A stretch of 64,000 nucleotides of DNA. Origin: Perkinsus marinus ATCC 50983 (Eukaryota; Perkinsozoa; Perkinsida; Perkinsidae). Of this stretch, positions 21,369-30,917 are shown piece after piece; position 1 is the first letter of the stretch, and each line of letters begins with the position of its first letter. The notes under the pieces were generated by a model. That model saw only the letters and a program-made list of their open reading frames with translations, ran no database searches and was not told where the DNA came from. The position numbers and the translations under genes are program-made. The stretch covers positions 737,341-801,340 of the forward strand of contig NW_003206658.1 of NCBI RefSeq assembly GCF_000006405.1. The letters are read 5' to 3'.

Positions 21369-21802
21369 GTGATATGGCGACCGAAGGATCAGGATGCCGA
21401 GAAGGCCGCTTTGGACACCCTTCGGAATCAACTCCCTGAACGCGTAGATGAGCCAACCGAAGACGATGACGATATGGCTGAGGATGGTGATGTGTTTCAC
21501 GTTCCAGAGGATGACGAAGAAGGTGGCGAGAAGCTGCAGGGCTACTACGACCTCAATGGTAAGCTGAAGGCGATCTAATGCTGATACTTTTATATGAAGG
21601 CTCAAGTATCCGCCGTAGCGCTATGAAGGTGCCGAGGGCTCGGACGTGTTTGGAAGTGTGGGAAGAAGTGGAAGGACCATTGAGCGATGGAGGAGACGAT
21701 ACTCGGGCTGAGCTCATGCGGGGAGGGAGCAGCACCAACAACAGCTCCAGCAGGAACTCGCTGCATTGGAGGCCCAACCGTTCACCACGTCGATTAAGTG
21801 AG
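21369..21802 (+). CDS. acidic segment: separate small gene or cytoplasmic tail of the surface protein
   Basis: An open segment 21369-21558 (DQDAEKAALDTLRNQLPERV, then an acidic run and FHVPEDDEEGGEKLQGYYDL) ends at a good donor (GTAAGC). It continues in phase at 21600 after an AAG acceptor (EVWEEVEGPLSDGGDD). There is no ATG at its start, and it lies 31 bp after the surface-protein stop. A donor upstream of that stop could join phase 0 to the acceptor CTTAG at 21364-21368, making this an alternative acidic cytoplasmic tail. Which is right cannot be told from sequence alone. Confidence 0.4.
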
Positions 21803-22582
21803 GTCGTTTGTACACGCTGTAGCTACTATGTTATTTCTCGATGGCAGATAGCCGTGTTGGCAGGGTGGATAAGATCTCTCTCGAGCAGAGGGTAAATCGT
21901 CATGATGACGACAATCCCAGCGTGTGTGGAACGACAGCACCCCACACGCCTGAGGAGACCAAGGAGAGCCTTTGACGACTATTCACCATGCCACGATCAT
22001 TACATGAGTCTGTGTGAAATGTTTCTCATTTGCGAGTAGAAGTGTCAGTTACCAGTAAAAGGTAGCGATTGAGTGAGAGTTGATCACAGTTCCATATTGC
22101 CAAAGTAGAATCGGCAATTTCATCACTATATAGGAAATACATTTTCAGCAGCAGACACCATCCATCTGCTTCGCAGCTAGGCCGAAAATTTTATCGCAAT
22201 TTGCTGGACAACCCGTTGCCCCCTTCTGAGAGCGATACGGCCAATGAACGCGGAGCCCAGGAGTCAAAGTCTGTCGATCTCTATGGTGGGCATAGCTTTT
22301 TCAAAGCGAGTTCAATTGGGCACAACGGTGAAAGCATCCCACTGTCCGCGGTCCCACAATACGCCTTCCCTCAACACCATGTAAATACTACTGTAATCTT
22401 CGTTGCGTATATCAGCTATGACTAGAAATACGTAACTCAAAAGCCCATCGTAAGACAAGAAAATGCTTCCATCACTGCGACTAGGATGGTACTAATACTC
22501 CCGAGAATTGTCGTTGGTACGGTGGCATCCACCACTTCAAGGAAATGACAGGACAGCAGTGGCATTGGATACATAGCGGCAC
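21803..22582. other. intergenic, no gene supported
   Basis: A short open stretch at 22201-22425 lacks support. Nothing else recognised. Confidence 0.4.
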
Positions 22583-23475
22583 TCATGCTAGTGTCTTCAG
22601 CTTTCGATCACCAAGACCGGCCTCATGGGTCATCCCCAATGCTCTCGCCATATTCGTAGCAGCTCGGACCTCCTCCTTGGTACTGGCGCGTCGGAGCTTC
22701 TCTCGAATAGATTGAGCCAAGCTGAAAGTCAAGACAGGTGCTTCCGGAGAACTATGAGAGTACTTACTCGTTATCATGAGGAGCCGCCTCAGCTCCCTTC
22801 TTATGACCATTCCTGCTGCCTTGCTGCTGACGCCGTCCTTGTGGAGGGGCAGAGGCCATACCCAACATACTCTTCAACTGAGTCTCAGCAACAGCTTTAG
22901 ACTTATTACTACCTACAACACTACCAATTCACAACAATGTACGTCACTCAATGTCACTACGTCTATTGTTCTGCCCTTGTTGCTGCTGTACCCGAGTCCC
23001 AGTAGAAGCGGCTACCCTGCTGTTCTTATTCCCACCCTTACTCTGCTGCTGCGAGCGCTCCTCACTTGCGGAACGAGTCGGAGCATAAGCCGCGTCAACG
23101 ACCTCTTCACGGACCCCCTCAGGGATCACCTTATCCAGCTAACAAAGAGAGTCTCCTCCAAAGCCCACATGACTATCATCCTTCTACCTCTGTCTTGGTC
23201 GGCTTCTGGCCCTCGCGCTTACTCAATTTCATCAACTCCTTGACAGCACTGCGGAGCTCCTCAACCTCCTTAGTAAGATCAGCCAGCTGCTTCGAATCAG
23301 ACTTCATCATGCGCTGAAGAATGACCTCACCCCGAACCTGATGCTGTTGCCAGCCAAGTACATTAAGGTTCGCCAACTGGTCCTTGAGCGCCTTATTCTT
23401 GGTCCGAGGGTTAACCATGTCAGCAGCAGCACCACTGGGACTAGCCGAGGCTTGTTGTTGCTTTTTAGGAGCCAT
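22583..23475 (-). CDS. unknown protein with N-terminal coiled coil (4 exons, 252 aa)
   Basis: Minus-strand exons 23188-23475, 22948-23138, 22768-22908 and 22583-22721 sum to 759 nt in phase. The start MAPKKQQQASASPSGAAADM is low-complexity. A heptad-rich helix follows (QLADLTKEVEELRSAVKELM), then a Gln/Arg/Ser-rich middle (ERSQQQSKGGNKNSR, QQQQGQNNRR). The last exon encodes a compact helical segment (SIREKLRRASTKEEVRAATN, ending LGDRKLKTLA). The basic, Gln-rich character suggests nucleic-acid binding, but I do not recognise the family. It lies 160 bp downstream of VPS45 on the same strand. Confidence 0.6.
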
Positions 23476-23636
23476 CAAAGGGATGATATGCGGATTACTA
23501 TAACAAACTAGTGATGGAATCAATAACACCAACTCATGCCCACCAACACAATTTCCCAAAGCCAGCTGGTGGCGTTAAATATGCATGTATAAAAAGGGTA
23601 TTAGAAACTGTACAAAACACTACATAGGAGTGACCC

Positions 23637-26173
23637 TCACTCGGCCCCTGCGAGAGGAGAAGAGATACCCGCAAAGAGACCACTACCAGACGGAGCGTGT
23701 AGCCGTGACAACTGAGCAACGTCAGCCAGGAAACTGAAAAAACATCACCATGAAATTTCCGAAATATGTAACATTACCTTTTGGAATTATGAATGGTACT
23801 GCCTCCCAAGACAATTGCAGGCTGCATGCCCATAGACTGGGAAGGCGTACCACCTCCAGCTGTAGTAGAAGCAGTGACCAGTTGCTCGTTGAGAGTGTGG
23901 AAGTCTCGGGCCTCTTCGAAAGTGCAACCACCAACCATGAACACTAGTAGTAAGGACGGCCTAAACATAACTTATACGATGGTAGTTAGCAAAGACAAGT
24001 ACCTCATATTTTCCACTCCATTCAGTCGTCCTTTACTGCCAACTACAGCGACATAGTCCTGCTCCTTAACCCTACCCTTCAAAGCTTGCTCAGCTGTTAT
24101 CGATATGGGAGATCTGTGCTGAGTATAGACGTTAGTGGTGGCACCAGTGAACCCCAATCGACGAGCCAAGGCCGCGGCAGCTCCTGATGCAGACGGGTAA
24201 GGTAGTCGGGACGCTGAACCAAAGTGGTCTAGCATAGTAGAGATCAATCCAACCTGGCACCAGCATCACTGAAACTGCTTGTAAAGCCGGTTCACTACCT
24301 GTTCGGGAGGGACACCCTTCTGTTCCAGGAGACCCTTGAGCTCTCGAATGCCGCTCGTGTCCGTCTCGAACCTCAAGGCGTAGAGGATGCATATCTTGAG
24401 ACGTTCCAGATTGGAATTGCGGGGATTCTCGACCATAGCTAAGATGACGACCCAGGTTCGATCCCTGGTAAGGACATTTCTCCTCACCTCTAACCCTCTT
24501 CAGTTGGTCATGCATACTCATATGCTCATCACAGGCTAAGCTTTGCTCCAACTCCGAACATTCAAGCAAATTGTACTTCTCCACCATTCTTGATATCTCA
24601 TGGACCAACGCTACATGCTTCGACACGTTACCGCTAAGCTTACGATACTCGGGATACCTGGAAGAGGCGCAGGTTCGATCCCGGCACCCGACATCTTCTC
24701 CTGTTACTGATCCAGGAATCTTTGCATATCTTCAACATTGTCAACCTTAGCTTGATTCTTCGTCTGCTGTTGATAGAGCTCAACATACTCCTTTATGTGT
24801 ATTCCAAGGTCACCGAAATTACTCAGCTGATCACAAGCCAACACTTCCAAGTGAACCCACGACGCTAAACTCACATAATTGTCTCTGAAGAACTTGTCAG
24901 TGTTGGTACTAAGGACAACCTCCACTCCTTCTGAGGCAGTAGCTCCCTCCCCAGCAACTGCCAACGGATGCATGACTCTGTTATTTTCCAACCCTAGTAG
25001 CTCGTGGACCTACACTAAGGACGATAATACTCAATCACCCGGACCCAGTATTATTACCATAGCTTGATACGTCCATTGTGTGAGTAGAGGCGTCACTGGG
25101 TCGTCCCTTCTATCGGCTACTAGGATGAGCATGCCCCCACCACTGTTAACAGGAGTTGCCGCCGAACCCGCAACGCTTTCGAAAAGACTCTCATCTTGCT
25201 CGAGCCGTTTTTGAAGTGCCAGAGCGACCTTCCTTGACAATGGTGATGCAGATGAATACCGAATAACAGGCAGGGTGAGGCCAGAGGAGTTAGCAGCAGT
25301 CACTGGTCCTGGACCTGACAGTTCCTTAACTGTGAATAGAGGTACAACAGACTTACCTCTTTTGACGCTACCAAGGGAAATTGAGGCGGCAAAGAGGCCA
25401 TCGACTTGCCGTTGGAAGACGCTCTCCTCGAAAGCCGTCCACATCGACTGCTCACGATGAAGTTGAGCTACTGATTGTGAACCCAAGGAGAACAGACCAG
25501 AGTTGAGGGCGATGACATCGGCGTATCTAGAGGTCGCTGTTGAAAGATACGAATGAGGTTGGCTAAACTCACGCTTCTGTAACAGAGGCAACGCACTCAT
25601 ATTCATCGCAAGCTGCAAGCTGTGACAGACGACCATGAGGCACCACATTGGAGAAGACTGGGGAGACAACTCGAATCGTCCCTTAAGACCCGAGGTACTA
25701 CATAGATGGTATTCACTATAAACCGGCTGACGAAGGACCTTCGAAAGGGCTAGGAAGTTCTGGTTGGTCGGTCGTAGGAAAACACATGCCTTCATATGGC
25801 GCATACTGGTCGTAGTCGACCCCTCGACCTCGTCGTCGTTGGGAGAGGCTATGGCCTCCTCTAGTGGCTCTACCTGATCGAAATGAACACAAGTCTTGGC
25901 AATAACTGTAGTCCGAATCCAAACACTAGTTGCCTCCAAAAACTCATCGGAGTAGAGACGATGCTGCTGATCATATGACCCCCCTATTACGAGGAAGACT
26001 TCCTTATTGAGTATTTCGGTTTGGGTCATGACAGTGCTGACAATGGGTAGAGTTTCCTTATCGACTAAGAGGGCCTTCATAACGCTTGGGCCTCCGACTC
26101 GGTCGAGCATGGAATTCACATAACGATTATTGGACGCCCATATTGAGTACCACACTTCTTCCTCTTTAGTCAT
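23637..26173 (-). CDS. VPS45: VPS45, Sec1/Munc18-family protein (7 exons, 752 aa)
   Basis: SM proteins bind syntaxins and promote SNARE fusion; Vps45 acts at endosomes and the trans-Golgi. Exons on the minus strand: 25058-26173, 24708-25009, 24488-24657, 24299-24438, 24003-24253, 23778-23960, 23637-23733; total 2259 nt, all phases consistent. Motifs: ALLVDKETLPIVSTVMTQTE at the N terminus, LVADRRDDPVTPLLTQWTYQ then VHELLGLENNRV, YRKLSGNVSKHVALVHEISR, LKICILYALRFET, NVYTQHRSPISITAEQALKG, and FMVGGCTFEEARDF with VLGGSTIHNSKSFLADVAQ. At 752 residues it is longer than the usual 550-600 because of insertions in the first exon (for example DDEVEGSTTTSM). Two introns are short tRNA-like T-arm sequences. 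Confidence 0.93.
24439..24487 (+). repeat. tRNA T-arm filling a 49-bp VPS45 intron
   Basis: On the plus strand, antisense to the gene, CCAGG-TTCGATC-CCTGG is a perfect T-arm with B box. The intron holds only this and its splice signals. Confidence 0.65.
24658..24707 (+). repeat. tRNA 3' half filling a 50-bp VPS45 intron
   Basis: GCAGG-TTCGATC-CCGGC forms a T-arm with four of five pairs, and an acceptor-like tail follows. Antisense to VPS45, like the neighbouring intron. Confidence 0.65.
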
Positions 26174-26311
26174 GCAGGTGAAAACTATGAGTCAACAACG
26201 CTTAGTGCCTACGAGGACCTCGAGCCTTCGTCCAATCGGATTGATCTAGCGCGCGCCCATATGATCGATTGTCATTCGAGTCAGAAGACCGGACCGTGTC
26301 TTTTGCTCAAA
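26174..26311. promoter_or_regulatory. bidirectional promoter region between VPS45 and CCDC124
   Basis: Only 138 bp separate the divergent start codons, so both promoters and 5' UTRs must lie here. No TATA box is evident. Confidence 0.55.
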
Positions 26312-27106
26312 ATGGGTAAATTTGGCGGTGGCAACGAGAAGGCGCTAGCAGCTCGAGAGCGTAAGAAGGACCAACAGGCTCAGAAGGCTGCCGATGAGGT
26401 ATGTGGAAGTCCATACCGGAAAATTGGGAAATTGTCGTTCGCCTTAGCACAAGCGTAAGGAAGATGCCTTGTGGAAAGATGACGATAAGACCAAAGCCGC
26501 TAAGGACGCGAGGACTCGGGCGAAGGTGAGGAGGGAACGGCGTCGGTATCGGGTAAGGTGATGTCCCTTTAGGAGGAAGCTCACGATGCTAAGCTGGAAA
26601 AAGATAAGGAAAAAAGGGAACTTCTTAAGGCTGAGGAAGAGGCCTTGAAGAATGTTGGGAAGTCTAAGAAACAACTGCAGGGCTCCAAAAAAGTCACGCG
26701 GCGTGATATACAGTCCCACGCGTTGATGGGGTTGTCGGCCCCTCCGACCAAGAAGAAATCTCACAAGCCGGCGACGGCGGCCCCTAAGGTCGTCACTGAT
26801 GAGCCCTTGCAGGAGAATATAAATCACTTGCTGAGAGCTCAAGCAGAGAGAGGCGTCGAGATTGTCTCTGGCACTGGAATCGACAAGGCCCTTGGTGCCC
26901 TAGGGGGTGACGCTACTGCTACTGATGGGCAGGACCGGCATCCAGAGAAGAGGGCGAAGGCACTCTACGCTGCCTTTGAGGAGCGCATGATGGTTGAGAT
27001 GAAGGAAGAGTATCCTGGGCTGAAGCGATCGCAATATAAAGACAAGATATTCAAAGAATGGCAGAAGTCGCCGGAAAATCCTCTGAGGGATATTAAGAAT
27101 CAGTAA
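26312..27106 (+). CDS. CCDC124: CCDC124/Lso2-like ribosome-associated protein (3 exons, 232 aa)
   Basis: CCDC124/Lso2 binds the ribosomal A site and protects idle 80S ribosomes. Exons 26312-26398, 26448-26525 and 26573-27106. The N terminus MGKFGGGNEKALAARERKKD matches the family's MPKKFQGENSKSAAARARR. HKRKEDALWKDDDKTKAAKD corresponds to the conserved WKDDDK. A Lys/Glu helix follows. The C-terminal domain has PLQENINHLLRAQ, GTGIDKALGALGG, RHPEKRAKALYAAFEER and ends FKEWQKSPENPL, as in the family. The start was chosen because the family begins at this motif; an upstream ATG at 26261 is in frame but adds unrelated residues. Confidence 0.88.
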
Positions 27107-27983
27107 AATTACGGAAAGTCATTTCTCATGCCTTGTGATGTCGTGTTAGTGACAGGACGGATGTGTAGGGTCTCTCCCAGTGTACGTTGACTGCAGAGGA
27201 TCGGTCTTTTTGACCGGCTAGGAGTAATAGTCGGTTAGTGTTGGACTCGCCACTCCAGTGTGTCTATGACTGGACGATCATCACAATCATACCCAGACGC
27301 CTATGGAGATCTTGGAGTTAGTCCCGACTAGACCGTAGGTAAGTTATTCATGTCAAAAATTGAATTAACTCCTTGTTGCGATGGTATCGTTTCGAGCGAT
27401 TCACCTCTAGGAAGTTGCAGTAAGTTGGGTGATGGATGGTATCAGTGTGATGAAGTGAATGGACAGACCCGTAGGCCCTACCCGAGATCCGTCCTTATGG
27501 GTAATAGTGATGCGCAGCTGGTTTCACGCCAATTCATCGGAAGCGACCGCTACCTTGGTTATGGGTATTAGAGAGGTTCGCTGGATTGGCCTAATGATGC
27601 CGACGTGGGGGCTTCTTCCAGTCAGCGTCTACTTTTGCAGGAATGTTGCATATATCCTTTCGAGTGCATACCAGTGTCTTTATGTGGAAATCTATCCTGA
27701 CGACCGGTGATATTCTGTCAGCTTGGGCATGTTGAGCAACAGCGGGAGGTACTGGGACTGCATTATCCTCGCCTCTATGAGTCGGCCCATTGATTCCATC
27801 AGTCCTTCTCTGACTATGGGCGCCCGGTCGAGCCTTACAGGTTACTCTCGTTTGTGTATGGATGGATTCTGTCACGTGTTTGAAATTTACTCGTGAGCTT
27901 AGTAGCTCGACGTGGGAGCGCTCACTGTTGAGTTCAAGTAAGATGGGAACGCGAGTGAGTCCCCGGGTTGATAGTTTCCCTCG
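27107..27983. other. intergenic, no gene supported
   Basis: Open stretches at 27350-27571 and 27862-28067 have neither start context nor splice support. Nothing recognised. Confidence 0.4.
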
Positions 27984-28799
27984 ATGGTTCGGAAACAGGA
28001 TCCTCCCCGGGAAGCAGCGAATGCACCGGCCGATGATGATCCATTCGCGATGCTGGAGGCCCAGCACTTGAAGGAGAAGTCTGAGGCATGTTCGAAAGAG
28101 ACTCCCGAGACTCGGCAGTTCAACAGTGAGTCGGACAGCACGTATGACTACATAGCCGACGCCTCAGACGATACAGCGGATATAGCACCATCACGGAACC
28201 GACGGTCACGACAGTCGAGTGCCGTCAGTGAGAGCGACTCAGAGGCTAGCGAGGATGAACGCTGGGCTCAAGAAAGGGAAGCTCGTCGGAAGGTAATAAG
28301 AAGCTCCTGGGATAGGGCAAGTCGATTACGATGCCATAGCTGAACGGGCTGTATTGTCAATATTCAAATCTGTATCGATGTGATGGCCTCGACGGGGCTT
28401 GATGATGGGTATGGTCTACTGTGTCGTGCTGTTCTCTAGCGTGCTCTGGAGGAGATAGACGAAGAGTACGAGAGCAGGGCCAAGCAGCGTGCAGTGATGG
28501 AGAAAAATGCTGAGGAGACATCACGAGTACAGGAGGCTGCGCTGCAGGCGGGGTGAGCTCGCTGATCTGATCTTAGCAATCGATTACTAGCAGTAGATGG
28601 AAAGGTTTTACCGTCAAAAGGGAATGTTGGTTTGAAGTCACCGAAGTATTGCAGGTTCACGCCTCTAGAACGATACATCCTCCGTTCGGGGGAAATTGCA
28701 GAAAAATACAGAGTCAGCGACCTCAAGATCAAAGAGAAGGTCGGAAGCAGAGATCGATCGGGAGAGGAGGCTCCACGCTGTGAGGATGACGCTTCATAG
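27984..28799 (+). CDS. acidic Ser-rich protein, unidentified (3 exons, 214 aa)
   Basis: Exons 27984-28292, 28440-28552 and 28577-28799 join in phase (645 nt). The start MVRKQDPPREAANAPADDDP leads into DPFAMLEAQHLKEK, then a Ser/Asp/Glu-rich stretch (SSAVSESDSEASEDERWAQE) and a charged helix (RALEEIDEEYESRAKQRAVM). The last exon is more globular (YCRFTPLERYILRSGEIAEK, SDLKIKEKVGSRDRSGEEA). This composition is typical of nuclear or ribosome-biogenesis factors, but I recognise no family. Confidence 0.6.
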
Positions 28800-28963
28800 T
28801 TGCATTAATAGTGTTGAGTCTAGCAGTCACACTTGAACCTCTCCATGGGAATGAAAACGTCGCCAATCTCGAGTGATATCGAACGAGGAGATTGTCACGG
28901 AGTTGTAAGATTTTGCTGCTGCAAGGTATGTGCTGGTCGGTTTTTTGCTGAAGAGTGTGCTCT
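28800..28963. other. spacer before the tRNA array
   Basis: No gene seen. Confidence 0.4.
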
Positions 28964-29079
28964 CACCGGGCATCGAGTCTAGGCAAGTATGGGAAACTCG
29001 CATGATCCCATGATGGAACGATCATTCACTGCAGTAAGTTATGTTCACACATAGCTATCAGGTAATTTGATACAACATC

Positions 29080-29107
29080 TGCGCTCGCCGGGAGTCGAAC
29101 CCGGGAT
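29080..29107 (-). pseudogene. truncated tRNA-Gly(CCC)
   Basis: Only the T-arm and 3' acceptor strand remain; the anticodon and D arms are deleted (unit 119 bp instead of 171). Confidence 0.8.
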
Positions 29108-29198
29108 ATGGGTTGATTGAACCATCCCATGATGGAACGATCATTCACTGCAGTAAGTTATGTTCACACATACCTATCAGGTAATTTGATACAACATC

Positions 29199-29269
29199 TG
29201 CGCTCGCCGGGAGTCGAACCCGGGACACAAGCATGGGAAGCTTGTATGATACCGTTACACTACGAGCGC
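29199..29269 (-). tRNA. tRNA-Gly(CCC), array copy 1
   Basis: 71 nt; acceptor GCGCTCG/CGAGCGC, anticodon arm CAAGC-TTCCCAT-GCTTG, T-arm CCGGG-TTCGACT-CCCGG, discriminator A. All pairs intact. Confidence 0.95.
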
Positions 29270-29369
29270 TCGTAGTATATGTGTTGATTGAACCATCCCA
29301 TGATGGAACGATCATTCACTGCAGTAAGTCATGTTCACACATAGCTATCAGGTAATTTGATACAACATC

Positions 29370-29440
29370 TGCGCTCGCCGGGAGTCGAACCCGGGACACA
29401 AGCATGGGAAGCTTGTATGATACCGTTACACTACGAGCGC
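29370..29440 (-). tRNA. tRNA-Gly(CCC), array copy 2
   Basis: Identical to copy 1. Confidence 0.95.
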
Positions 29441-29540
29441 TCGTAGTATATGTGTTGATTGAACCATCCTATGATGGAACGATCATTCACTGCAGTAAGT
29501 TATGTTCACACATCCCTATCAGGTAATTTGATACAACATC

Positions 29541-29611
29541 TGCGCTCGCCGGGAGTCGAACCCGGGACACAAGCATGGGAAGCTTGTATGATACCGTTAC
29601 ACTACGAGCGC
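29541..29611 (-). tRNA. tRNA-Gly(CCC), array copy 3
   Basis: Identical to copy 1. Confidence 0.95.
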
Positions 29612-29711
29612 TCGTAGTATATGTGTTGATTGAACCATCCCATGATGGAACGATCATTCACTGCAGTAAGTTATGTTCACACATAGCTATCAGGTAATTT
29701 GATACAACATC

Positions 29712-29782
29712 TGCGCTCGCCGGGAGTCGAACCCGGGACACAAGCATGGGAAGCTTGTATGATACCGTTACACTACGAGCGC
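29712..29782 (-). tRNA. tRNA-Gly(CCC), array copy 4
   Basis: Identical to copy 1. Confidence 0.95.
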
Positions 29783-29882
29783 TCGTAGTATATGTGTTGA
29801 TTGAACCATCCCATGATGGAACGATCATTCACTGCAGTAAGTTATGTTCACACATACCTATCAGGTAATTTGATACAACATC

Positions 29883-29953
29883 TGCGCTCGCCGGGAGTCG
29901 AACCCGGGACACAAGCATGGGAAGCTTGTATGATACCGTTACACTACGAGCGC
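29883..29953 (-). tRNA. tRNA-Gly(CCC), array copy 5
   Basis: Identical to copy 1. Confidence 0.95.
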
Positions 29954-30053
29954 TCGTAGTATATGTGTTGATTGAACCATCCCATGATGGAACGATCATT
30001 CACTGCAGTAAGTTATGTTCACACATAGCTATCAGGTAATTTGATACAACATC

Positions 30054-30124
30054 TGCGCTCGCCGGGAGTCGAACCCGGGACACAAGCATGGGAAGCTTGT
30101 ATGATACCGTTACACTACGAGCGC
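30054..30124 (-). tRNA. tRNA-Gly(CCC), array copy 6
   Basis: Identical to copy 1. Confidence 0.95.
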
Positions 30125-30224
30125 TCGTAGTATATGTGTTGATTGAACCATCCCATGATGGAACGATCATTCACTGCAGTAAGTTATGTTCACACATAGC
30201 TATCAGGTAATTTGATACAACATC

Positions 30225-30295
30225 TGCGCTCGCCGGGAGTCGAACCCGGGACACAAGCATGGGAAGCTTGTATGATACCGTTACACTACGAGCGC
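30225..30295 (-). tRNA. tRNA-Gly(CCC), array copy 7
   Basis: Identical to copy 1. Confidence 0.95.
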
Positions 30296-30395
30296 TCGTA
30301 GTATATGTGTTGATTGAACCATCCCATGATGGAACGATCATTCACTGCAGTAAGTTATGTTCACACATAGCTATCAGGTAATTTGATACAACATC

Positions 30396-30466
30396 TGCGC
30401 TCGCCGGGAGTCGAACCCGGGACACAAGCATGGGAAGCTTGTATGATACCGTTACACTACGAGCGC
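30396..30466 (-). tRNA. tRNA-Gly(CCC), array copy 8
   Basis: Identical to copy 1. Confidence 0.95.
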
Positions 30467-30566
30467 TCGTAGTATATGTGTTGATTGAACCATCCCATGA
30501 TGGAACGATCATTCACTGCAGTAAGTTATGTTCACACATAGCTATCAGGTAATTTGATACAACATC

Positions 30567-30632
30567 TGCGCTCGCCGGGAGTCGAACCCGGGACACAAGC
30601 ATGGGAAGCATAATACCGTTACACTACGAGCG
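30567..30632 (-). pseudogene. tRNA-Gly(CCC) copy with a deletion in the anticodon arm
   Basis: Acceptor, T-arm and D-arm are kept, but a few bases of the anticodon stem are lost (GGGAAGCATAATACC in place of GGGAAGCTTGTATGATACC), so it cannot form a normal anticodon stem. It is the last unit before the retroelement. Confidence 0.85.
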
Positions 30633-30671
30633 CTCGTAGTATATGTGTTGATTGAACCATCCCATGATGGA

Positions 30672-30917
30672 GTGAAGGTCTCCCAAGAGAGCAAGTTCAC
30701 GGATAGCCGAAAGACAGATGACGGAATTTCAAGAGAAAAGCAAGACGTCAAGTCGTTGCTAAAGCAGTGATCCAGTCTGATCACCTTCGGACCACACACC
30801 CAAGAACAGAGAAAGTTCCCCCAGAGTGCTTGAGAATTCCTGTTGGAAACCCTCAAGCACTCATAGTTAGGCGTCAGACGAGCTATCTTGGGTGTGACGG
30901 TGTTTATATTTTTTTTT
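30672..30917 (+). repeat. A1 split direct repeat of the retroelement
   Basis: 246 bp from GTGAAGGTCTCC to a T-run; repeated at 36908-37153. Confidence 0.9.

Larger units (their letters stand above)
28964..30671 (-). repeat. 171-bp tandem array of tRNA-Gly(CCC) units, left part
   Basis: Each unit holds one tRNA-Gly(CCC) and about 100 bp of constant spacer (ATGTGTTGATTGAACCATCC ... CACTGCAGTAAGTTATG ...). tRNA starts fall at 29200, 29371, 29542, 29713, 29884, 30055, 30226, 30397 and 30568, exactly 171 bp apart. The left edge is a decayed unit (28966-29016) and one with a 52-bp deletion (tRNA at 29081). Eight internal copies are identical in the tRNA and differ by only a base or two in the spacer. 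No run of four Ts follows the tRNAs. The array ends at 30671 where the retroelement begins. Confidence 0.95.
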
